Assembly (NCBI GenBank): GCA_964057225.1
Contig: OZ059897.1
Span: forward strand, 20,584,001-20,648,000
DNA from: Auanema rhodensis
Lineage: Eukaryota > Nematoda > Chromadorea > Rhabditida > Rhabditidae
DNA length: 64,000 bases
Direction: 5' to 3'
Position numbers and translations under genes: made by a program. Of the stretch, positions 50,187 through 61,067 are shown piece after piece. Position 1 is the first letter of the stretch; each line of letters begins with the position of its first letter. The notes under the pieces are model-generated. The model was not told the DNA's origin. It was given only the letters and a program-made list of their open reading frames with translations, and did not search any database.

Positions 50187-52643
50187 CATTTTGACAAAAA
50201 TTTTTTCGAAAAATTTCAAAATAATTTAGCAAAAAGTAGATGTTTTTAGATTCCTTTTTTCAAGGCAAAGACGATGGACAATGTTATTCAACGAAAAAAT
50301 TAATTCTTCAGGGTGAAAATCGAGGATATAAGTGTGAACTTATATCAGTTGATATCTCGGTACATTTTTAAGCTAGCGCAAATCTGATAACACAGATCGA
50401 CGCAGCTTAAAAATCCGCATCGAATGCACTATACTACATGGAAGAACTCTTAATACAAAAATTAGTTATGATCGTTTGGAAAATGATGCATTAGTGTATG
50501 TTGAGTTTCCATGTACACTCAACATTGCTTCCAAAAACATTTTGACAAAAATTTTTTCGAAAAATTTCAAAATAATTTAGCAAAAAGTAGATGTTTTTAG
50601 ATTCCTTTTTTCAAGGTAAAGACGATGGACAATGTTATTCAACGAAAAAATTATTTCTTCAGGGTGAAAATCGAGGATATAAGTGTGAACTTATATCAGT
50701 TGATATCTCGGTGCATTTTTAAGCTAGCGCAAATCTGATAACACAGATCGACGCAGCTTAAAAATCCGCATCGAATGCACTATACTACATTGAGAAACGC
50801 TTAATACAAAAATTAGTTATGATCGTTTGAAAAATGATGCATTAGTGTATGTTGAGTTTCCATGTACACTCAACATTGCTTCCAAAAACATTTTGACAAA
50901 AATTTTTTCGAAAAATTTCAAAATAATTTAGCAAAAAGTAGATGTTTTTAGATTCCTTTTTTCAAGGCAAAGACGATGAACAATGTTATTCAACGAAAAA
51001 ATTAATTCTTCAGGGTGAAAATCGAGGATATAAGTGTAAACTTATATCAGTTGCTATCTTGGTGCATTTTTAAGCTAGCGCAAATCTGATAATACAGATC
51101 GACGCAGCTTAAAAATCCGCATCGAATGCACTATACGACATTGAGAAACGCTTAATACAAAAATTAGTTATGATCGTTTGAAAAATGATGCATTAGTGTA
51201 TGTTGAGTTTCCATGTACACTCAACATTGCTTCCAAAAACATTTTGACAAAAATTTTTTCGAAAAATTTCGAAATAATTTAGCAAAAAGTAGATGTTTTT
51301 AGATTCCTTTTTTCAAGGCAAAGACGATGGACAATGTTATTCAACGAAAAAATTAATTCTTCAGGGTGAAAATCGAGGATATAAGTGTGAACTTATATCA
51401 GTTGATATCTCGGTACATTTTTAAGCTAGCGCAAATCTGATAACACAGATCGACGCAGCTTAAAAATCCGCATCGAATGCACTATACTACATGGAAGAAC
51501 GCTTAATACAAAAATTAGTTATGATCGTTTGGAAAATGATGCATTAGTGTATGTTGAGTTTCCATGTACACTCAACATTGCTTCCAAAAACATTTTGACA
51601 AAAATTTTTTCGAAAAATTTCAAAATAATTTAGCAAAAAGTAGATGTTTTTAGATTCCTTTTTTCAAGGTAAAGACGATGGACAATGTTATTCAACGAAA
51701 AAATTATTTCTTCAGGGTGAAAATCGAGGATATAAGTGTGAACTTATATCAGTTGATATCTCGGTGCATTTTTAAGCTAGCGCAAATCTGATAACACAGA
51801 TCGACGCAGCTTAAAAATCCGCATCGAATGCACTATACTACATTGAGAAACGCTTAATACAAAAATTAGTTATGATCGTTTGAAAAATGATGCATTAGTG
51901 TATGTTGAGTTTCCATGTACACTCAACATTGCTTCCAAAAACATTTTGACAAAAATTTTTTCGAAAAATTTCAAAATAATTTAGCAAAAAGTAGATGTTT
52001 TTAGATTCCTTTTTTCAAGGCAAAGACGATGGACAATGTTATTCAACGAAAAAATTAATTCTTCAGGGTGAAAATCGAGGATATAAGTGTAAACTTATAT
52101 CAGTTGATATCTTGGTGCATTTTTAAGCTAGCGCAAATCTGATAACACAGATCGGCGCAGCTTAAAAATCCGCATCGAATGCACTATACTACATTGAGAA
52201 ACGCTTAATACAAAAATTAGTTATGATCGTTTGAAAAATGATGCATTAGTGTATGTTGAGTTTCCATGTACACTCAACATTGCTTCCAAAAACATTTTGA
52301 CAAAAATTTTTTCGAAAAATTTCAAAATAATTTAGCAAAAAGTAGATGTTTTTAGATTCCTTTTTTCAAGTCAAAGACGATGGACAATGTTATTTAACGA
52401 AAAAATTAATTCTTCAGGGTGAAAATCGAGGATATAAGTGTAAACTTATATCAGTTGATATCTCGGTGCATTTTTAAGCTAGCGCAAATCTGATAACACA
52501 GATCGACGCAGCTTAAAAATCCGCATCGAATGCACTATACTACATTGAGAAACGCTTAATACAAAAATTAGTTATGATCGTTTGAAAAATGATGCATTAG
52601 TGTATGTCGAGTTTCCATGTACACTCAACATTGCTTCCAAAAA
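50187..52643 (+). repeat. 7-monomer segment, second copy of the 13-monomer offset pair
   Basis: Monomers 144-150 repeat 131-137 (45625-48081); shared markers are given in that entry. The last member (52293) has CTTAATAC and TGTCGAG, and matches 53697 better than 47731. The right end has therefore been replaced or mutated since the 13-monomer event. Confidence 0.83.
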
Positions 52644-54047
52644 CATTTTGACAAAAATTTTTTCGAAAAATTTCAAAATAATTTAGCAAAAAGTAGATGT
52701 TTTTAGATTCCTTTTTTCAAGGCAAAGACGATGGACAATGTTATTCAACGAAAAAATTAATTCTTCAGGGTGAAAATCGAGGATATAAGTGTGAACTTAT
52801 ATCAGTTGATATCTCGGTACATTTTTAAGCTAGCGCAAATCTGATAACACAGATCGACGCAGCTTAAAAATCCGCATCGAATGCACTATACTACATGGAA
52901 GAACGCTTAATACAAAAATTAGTTATGATCGTTTGGAAAATGATGCATTAGTGTATGTTGAGTTTCCATGTACACTCAACATTGCTTCCAAAAACATTTT
53001 GACAAAAATTTTTTCGAAAAATTTCAAAATAATTTAGCAAAAAGTAGATGTTTTTAGATTCCTTTTTTCAAGGTAAAGACGATGGACAATGTTATTCAAC
53101 GAAAAAATTATTTCTTCAGGGTGAAAATCGAGGATATAAGTGTGAACTTATATCAGTTGATATCTCGGTGCATTTTTAAGCTAGCGCAAATCTGATAACA
53201 CAGATCGACGCAGCTTAAAAATCCGCATCGAATGCACTATACTACATTGAGAAACGCTTAATACAAAAATTAGTTATGATCGTTTGAAAAATGATGCATT
53301 AGTGTATGTTGAGTTTCCATGTACACTCAACATTGCTTCCAAAAACATTTTGACAAAAATTTTTTCGAAAAATTTCAAAATAATTTAGCAAAAAGTAGAT
53401 GTTTTTAGATTCCTTTTTTCAAGGCAAAGACGATGGACAATGTTATTCAACGAAAAAATTAATTCTTCAGGGTGAAAATCGAGGATATAAGTGTAAACTT
53501 ATATCAGTTGATATCTTGGTGCATTTTTAAGCTAGCGCAAATCTGATAACACAGATCGGCGCAGCTTAAAAATCCGCATCGAATGCACTATACTACATTG
53601 AGAAACGCTTAATACAAAAATTAGTTATGATCGTTTGAAAAATGATGCATTAGTGTATGTTGAGTTTCCATGTACACTCAACATTGCTTCCAAAAACATT
53701 TTGACAAAAATTTTTTCGAAAAATTTCAAAATAATTTAGCAAAAAGTAGATGTTTTTAGATTCCTTTTTTCAAGTCAAAGACGATGGACAATGTTATTTA
53801 ACGAAAAAATTAATTCTTCAGGGTGAAAATCGAGGATATAAGTGTAAACTTATATCAGTTGATATCTCGGTGCATTTTTAAGCTAGCGCAAATCTGATAA
53901 CACAGATCGACGCAGCTTAAAAATCCGCATCGAATGCACTATACTACATTGAGAAACGCTTAATACAAAAATTAGTTATGATCGTTTGAAAAATGATGCA
54001 TTAGTGTATGTCGAGTTTCCATGTACACTCAACATTGCTTCCAAAAA
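51240..54047 (+). repeat. 4-monomer duplication (2 x 1404 bp)
   Basis: Monomers 147-150 (51240-52643) match 151-154 (52644-54047): A176 with G293; CAAGGTAAAG with TATTTCTTC; CTTGGTGCA with ATCGGCGCAG; and AAGTCAAAG with TGTCGAG. The private TTCGAAATAAT of the first run is absent from the second, so it arose after the duplication or was converted away. Confidence 0.84.
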
Positions 54048-56153
54048 CATTTTGACAAAAATTTTTTCGAAAAATTTCAAAATAATTTAGCAAAAAGTAG
54101 ATGTTTTTAGATTCCTTTTTTCAAGGCAAAGACGATGGACCATGTTATTCAACGAAAAAATTATTTCTTCAGGGTGAAAATCGAGGATATAAGTGTGAAC
54201 TTATATCAGTTGATATCTCGGTGCATTTTTAAGCTAGCGCAAATCTGATAACACAGATCGACGCAGCTTAAAAATCCGCATCGAATGCACTGTACTACAT
54301 GGAAGAACGCTTAATACAAAAATTAGTTATGATCGTTTGAAAAATGATGCATTAGTGTATGTTGAGTTTCCATGTACACTCAACATTGCTTCCAAAAACA
54401 TTTTGACAAAAATTTTTTCGAAAAATTTCAAAATAATTTAGTAAAAAGTAGATGTTTTTAGATTCCTTTTCTCAAGGCAAAGACGATGGACAATGTTATT
54501 CAACAAAAAAATTATTTCTTCAGGGTGAAAATCGAGGATATAAGTGTGAACTTATATCAGTTGATATCTCGGTGCATTTTTAAGCTAGCGCAAATCTGAT
54601 AACACAGATCGACGCAGCTTAAAAATCCGCATCGAATGCACTATACTACATTGAGAAACGCTTAATACAAAAATTAGTTATGATCGTTTGAAAAATGATG
54701 CATTAGTGTATGTTGAGTTTCCATGTACACTCAACATTGCTTCCAAAAACATTTTGACAAAAATTTTTTCGAAAAATTTCAGAATAATTTAGCAAAAAGT
54801 AGATGTTTTTAGATTCCTTTTTTTAAGGCAAAGACGATGGACGATGTTATTCAACGAAAAAATTATTTTTTCAGGGTGAAAATCGAGGATATAAGTGTGA
54901 ACTTATATCAGTTGATATCTCGGTGCATTTTTAAGCTAGCGCAAATCTGATAACACAGATCGACGCAGCTTAAAAATCCGCATCGAATGCACTATACTAC
55001 ATTGAGAAAAGCTTAATACAAAAATTAGTTATGATCGTTTGAAAAATGATGCATTAGTGTATGTTGAGTTTCCATGTACACTCAACATTGCTTCCAAGAA
55101 CATTTTGACAAAAATTTTTTCGAAAAATTTCAAAATAATTTAGCAAAAAGTAGATGTTTTTAGATTCCTTTTTTCAAGGCAAAGACGATGGACAATGTTA
55201 TTTAACGAAAAAATTAATTCTTCAGGGTGAAAATCGAGGATATAAGTGTAAACTTATATCAGTTGATATCTCGGTGCATTTTTAAGCTAGCGCAAATATG
55301 ATAACACAGATCGACGCAGCTTAAAAATCCGCATCGAATGCACTATACTACATTGAGAAACGCTTAATACAAAAATTAGTTATGATCGTTTGAAAAATGA
55401 TGCATTAGTGTTTGTCGAGTTTCCATGTACACTCAACATTGCTTCCAAAAACATTTTGACAAAAATTTTTTCGAAAAATTTCAAAATAATTTAGCAAAAA
55501 GTAGATGTTTTTAGATTCCTTTTTTCAAGGCAAAGACGATGGACCATGTTATTCAACGAAAAAATTATTTCTTCAGGGTGAAAATCGAGGATATAAGTGT
55601 GAACTTATATCAGTTGATATCTCGGTGCATTTTTAAGCTAGCGCAAATCTGATAACACAGATCGACGCAGCTTAAAAATCCGCATCGAATGCACTGTACT
55701 ACATGGAAGAACGCTTAATACAAAAATTAGTTATGATCGTTTGAAAAATGATGCATTAGTGTATGTTGAGTTTCCATGTACACTCAACATTGCTTCCAAA
55801 AACATTTTGACAAAAATTTTTTCGAAAAATTTCAAAATAATTTAGTAAAAAGTAGATGTTTTTAGATTCCTTTTCTCAAGGCAAAGACGATGGACAATGT
55901 TATTCAACAAAAAAATTATTTCTTCAGGGTGAAAATCGAGGATATAAGTGTGAACTTATATCAGTTGATATCTCGGTGCATTTTTAAGCTAGCGCAAATC
56001 TGATAACACAGATCGACGCAGCTTAAAAATCCGCATCGAATGCACTATACTACATTGAGAAACGCTTAATACAAAAATTAGTTATGATCGTTTGAAAAAT
56101 GATGCATTAGTGTATGTTGAGTTTCCATGTACACTCAACATTGCTTCCAAAAA
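54048..56153 (+). repeat. GACCATG / TAGTAAA pairs at 4-monomer spacing
   Basis: Monomers 155-156 (54048-54749) match 159-160 (55452-56153): GACCATG with CACTGTAC, then TAGTAAAAAG with TTTTCTC and TTCAACAAAA. Between them lie a CAGAAT/TTAAGG copy (54750) with private GAGAAAAGCTT and CCAAGAACATT, and a copy at 55101 with CAAATATGATA and GTGTTTGTCGAG. The same pair is also at 49135-49836. Confidence 0.82.
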
Positions 56154-56504
56154 CATTTTGACAAAAATTTTTTCGAAAAATTTCAAAATAATTTAGTAAA
56201 AAGTAGATGTTTTTAGATTCCTTTTCTCAAGGCAAAGACGATGGACAATGTTATTCAACGAAAAAATTATTTCTTCAGGGTGAAAATCGAGGATATAAGT
56301 GTGAACTTATATCAGTTGATATCTCGGTGCATTTTTAAGCTAGCGCAAATCTGATAACACAGATCGACGCAGCTTAAAAATCCGCATCGAATGCACTATA
56401 CTACATTGAGAAACGCTTAATACAAAAATTAGTTATGATCGTTTGAAAAATGATGCATTAGTGTATGTTGAGTTTCCATGTACACTCAACATTGCTTCCA
56501 AAAA
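56154..56504 (+). repeat. Extra TAGTAAA/TTTTCTC monomer
   Basis: This copy repeats most of the monomer before it (55803): TAGTAAAAAG, TTTTCTC and TATTTCTTC. It keeps TTCAACGAAA where the neighbour has TTCAACAAAA, so it is a single-monomer duplication or a recombinant with a standard copy. Confidence 0.7.
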
Positions 56505-59500
56505 CATTTTGACAAAAATTTTTTCGAAAAATTTCAGAATAATTTAGCAAAAAGTAGATGTTTTTAGATTCCTTTTTTTAAGGCAAAGACGATGGACGAT
56601 GTTATTCAACGAAAAAATTATTTTTTCAGGGTGAAAATCGAGGATATAAGTGTGAACTTATATCAGTTGATATCTCGGTGCATTTTTAAGCTAGCGCAAA
56701 TCTGATAACACAGATCGACGCAGCTTAAAAATCCGCATCGAATGCACTATACTACATTGAGAAACGCTTAATACAAAAATTAGTTATGATCGTTTGAAAA
56801 ATGATGCATTAGTGTATGTTGAGTTTCCATGTACACTCAACATTGCTTCCAAAAACATTTTGACAAAAATTTTTTCGAAAAATTTCAGAATAATTTAGCA
56901 AAAAGTAGATGTTTTTAGATTCCTTTTTTTAAGGCAAAGACGATGGACGATGTTATTCAACGAAAAAATTATTTTTTCAGGGTGAAAATCGAGGATATAA
57001 GTGTGAACTTATATCAGTTGATATCTCGGTGCATTTTTAAGCTAGCGCAAATCTGATAACACAGATCGACGCAGCTTGAGAATCCGCATCGAATGCACTA
57101 TACTACATTGAGAAACGCTTAATACAAAAATTAGTTATGATAGTTTGAAAAATGATGCATTAGTGTATGTTGAGTTTCCATGTACACTCAACATTGCTTC
57201 CAAAAACATTTTGACAAAAATTTTTTCGAAAAATTTCAAAATAATTTAGCAAAAAGTAGATGTTTTTAGATTCCTTTTTTCAAGGCAAAGACGATGGACA
57301 ATGTTATTCAACGAAAAAATTATTTCTTCAGGGTGAAAATCGAGGATATAAGTGTGAACTTATATCAGTTGATATCTCGGTGCATTTTTAAGCTAGCGCA
57401 AATCTGATAACACAGATCGACGCAGCTTGAGAATCCGCATCGAATGCACTATACTACATTGAGAAACGCTTAATACAAAAATTAGTTATGATCGTTTGAA
57501 AAATGATGCATTAGTGTATGTTGAGTTTCCATGTACACTCAACATTGCTTCCAAAAACATTTTGACAAAAATTTTTTCGAAAAATTTCAAAATAATTTAG
57601 CAAAAAGTAGATGTTTTTAGATTCCTTTTTTCAAGGCAAAGACGATGGACAATGTTATTCAACGAAAAAATTATTTCTTCAGGGTGAAAATCGAGGATAT
57701 AAGTGTGAACTTATATCAGTTGATATCTCGGTGCATTTTTAAGCTAGCGCAAATCTGATAACACAGATCGACGCAGCTTGAGAATCCGCATCGAATGCAC
57801 TATACTACATTGAGAAACGCTTAATACAAAAATTAGTTATGATCGTTTGAAAAATGATGCATTAGTGTATGTTGAGTTTCCATGTACACTCAACATTGCT
57901 TCCAAAAACATTTTGACAAAAATTTTTTCGAAAAATTTCAAAATAATTTAGCAAAAAGTAGATGTTTTTAGATTCCTTTTTTCAAGGCAAAGACGATGGA
58001 CAATGTTATTTAACGAAAAAATTAATTCTTCAGGGTGAAAATCGAGGATATAAGTGTAAACTTATATCAGTTGATATCTCGGTGCATTTTTAAGCTAGCG
58101 CAAATATGATAACACAGATCGACGCAGCTTAAAAATCCGCATCGAATGCACTATACTACATTGAGAAACGCTTAATACAAAAATTAGTTATGATCGTTTG
58201 AAAAATGATGCATTAGTGTATGTTGAGTTTCCATGTACACTCAACATTGCTTCCAAAAACATTTTGACAAAGATTTTTTCGAAAAATTTCAAAATAATTT
58301 AGCAAAAAGTAGATGTTTTTAGATTCCTTTTTTCAAGGCAAAGACGATGGACAATGTTATTTAACGAAAAAATTAATTCTTTAGGGTGAAAATCGAGGAT
58401 ATAAGTGTAAACTTATATCAGTTGATATCTCGGTGCATTTTTAAGCTAGCGCAAATCTGATAACACAGATCGACGCAGCTTAAAAATTCGCATCGAATGC
58501 ACTATACTACATTGAGAAACGCTTAATACAAAAATTAGTTATGATCGTTTGAAAAATGATGCATTAGTGTATGTTGAGTTTCCATGTACACTCAACATTG
58601 CTTCCAAAAACATTTTGACAAAAATTTTTTCGAAAAATTTCAAAATAATTTAGCAAAAAGTAGATGTTTTTAGATTCCTTTTTTCTAAGCAAAGACGATG
58701 GACAATGTTATTTAACGAAAAAATTAATTCTTCAGTGTGAAAATCGAGGATATAAGTGTAAACTTATATCAGTTGATATCTCGGTGCATTTTTAAGCTAG
58801 CGCAAATCTGATAACACAGATCGACGCAGCTTAAAAATCCGCATCTAATGCACTATACTACATTGAGAAACGCTTAATACAAAAATTAGTTATGATCGTT
58901 TGAAAAATGATGCATTAGTGTATGTTGAGTTTCCATGTACACTCAACATTGCTTCCAAAAACATTTTGACAAAAATTTTTTCGAAAAATTTCAAAATAAT
59001 TTAGCAAAAAGTAGATGTTTTTAGATTCCTTTTTTCAAGGCAAAGACGATGGACAATGTTATTTAACGAAAAAATTAATTCTTCAGGGTGAAAATCGAGG
59101 ATATAAGTGTAAACTTATATCAGTTGATATCTCGGTGCATTTTTAAGCTAGCGCAAATCTGATAACACAGATCGACGCAGCTTAAAAATCCGCATCGAAT
59201 GCACTATACGACATTGAGAAACGCTTAATACAAAAATTAGTTATGATCGTTTGAAAAATGATGCATTAGTGTATGTTGAGTTTCCATGTACACTCAACAT
59301 TGCTTCCAAAAACATTTTGACAAAAATTTTTTCGAAAAATTTCAAAATAATTTAGCAAAAAGTAGATGTTTTTAGATTCCTTTTTTCAAGGCAAAGACGA
59401 TGGACAATGTTATTCAACGAAAAAATTAATTCTTCAGGGTGAAAATCGAGGATATAAGTGTAAACTTATATCAGTTGATATCTTGGTGCATTTTTAAGCT

Positions 59501-61067
59501 AGCGCAAATCTGATAACACAGATCGACGCAGCTTAAAAATCCGCATCGAATGCACTATACTACATTGAGAAACGCTTAATACAAAAATTAGTTATGATCG
59601 TTTGAAAAATGATGCATTAGTGTATGTTGAGTTTCCATGTACACTCAACATTGCTTCCAAAAACATTTTGACAAAAATTTTTTCGAAAAATTTCAAAATA
59701 ATTTAGCAAAAAGTAGATGTTTTTAGATTTCTTTTTTCAAGGCAAAGACGATGGACGATGTTATTTAACGAAAAAATTAATTCTTCAGGGTGAAAATCGA
59801 GGATATAAGTGTAAACTTATATCAGTTGATATCTCGGTGCATTTTTAAGCTAGCGCGAATCTGATAACACAGATCGACGCAGCTTAAAAATCCGCATCGA
59901 ATGCACTATACTACATGGAAGAACGCTCAATACAAAAATTAGTTATGATCGTTTGAAAAATGATGCATTAGTGTATGTTGAGTTTCCATGTACACTCAAC
60001 ATTGCTTCCAAAAACATTTTGACAAAAATTTTTTCGAAAAATTTCAAAATAATTTAGCAAAAAGTAAATGTTTTTAGATTCCTTTTCTCAAGGCAAAGAC
60101 GATGGACAATGTTATTCAACGAAAAAATTAATTCTTCAGAGTGAAAATCGAGGATATAAGTGTAAACTTATATCAGTTGATATCTTGGTGCATTTTTAAG
60201 CTAGCGCAAATCTGATAACACAGATCGACGCAGCTTAAAAATCCGCATCGAATGCACTATACGACATTGAGAAACGCTTAATACAAAAATTAGTTATGAT
60301 CGTTTGAAAAATGATGCATTAGTGTATGTTGAGTTTCCATGTACACTCAACATTGCTTCCAAAAACATTTTGACAAAAATTTTTTCGAAAAATTTCAAAA
60401 TAATTTAGCAAAAAGTAGATGTTTTTAGATTCCTTTTTTCAAGGCAAAGACGATGGACAATGTTATTTAACGAAAAAATTAATTCTTCAGGGTGAAAATC
60501 GAGGATATAAGTGTAAACTTATATCAGTTGATATCTCGGTGCATTTTTAAGCTAGCGCAAATCTGATAACACAGATCGACGCAGCTTAAAAATCCGCATC
60601 GAATGCACTATACGACATTGAGAAACGCTTAATACAAAAATTAGTTATGATCGTTTGAAAAATGATGCATTAGTGTATGTTGAGTTTCCATGTACACTCA
60701 ACATTGCTTCCAAAAACATTTTGACAAAAATTTTTTCGAAAAATTTCAAAATAATTTAGCAAAAAGTAGATGTTTTTAGATTCCTTTTCTCAAGGCAAAG
60801 ACGATGGACAATGTTATTCAACGAAAAAATTAATTCTTCAGGGTGAAAATCGAGGATATAAGTGTAAACTTATATCAGTTGATATCTCGGTGCATTTTTA
60901 AGCTAGCGCGAATCTGATAACACAGATCGACGCAGCTTAAAAATCCGCATCGAATGCACTATACTACATGGAAGAACGCTTAATACAAAAATTAGTTATG
61001 ATCGTTTGAAAAATGATGCATTAGTGTATGTTGAGTTTCCATGTACACTCAACATTGCTTCCAAAAA
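56505..61067 (+). repeat. 13-monomer unit (4563 bp), first copy
   Basis: Monomers 162-174. The first eight are, in order: CAGAAT/TTAAGG/TATTTTTTC; the same with CTTGAGAATCC and GATAGTTTG; two CTTGAGAATCC copies; CAAATATGATA; CAAAGATTTTTTCG with AAATTCGCATCG; TTCTAAGC with TTCAGTGTG and GCATCTAATG; then G249. These eight recur in the same order from 61068 at an offset of exactly 13 x 351. The remaining five include private forms: GATTTC with GCGCGAAT at 59664, AAGTAAATG with TTCAGAGTG at 60015, and TTTTCTC with GCGCGAAT at 60717. Confidence 0.87.
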
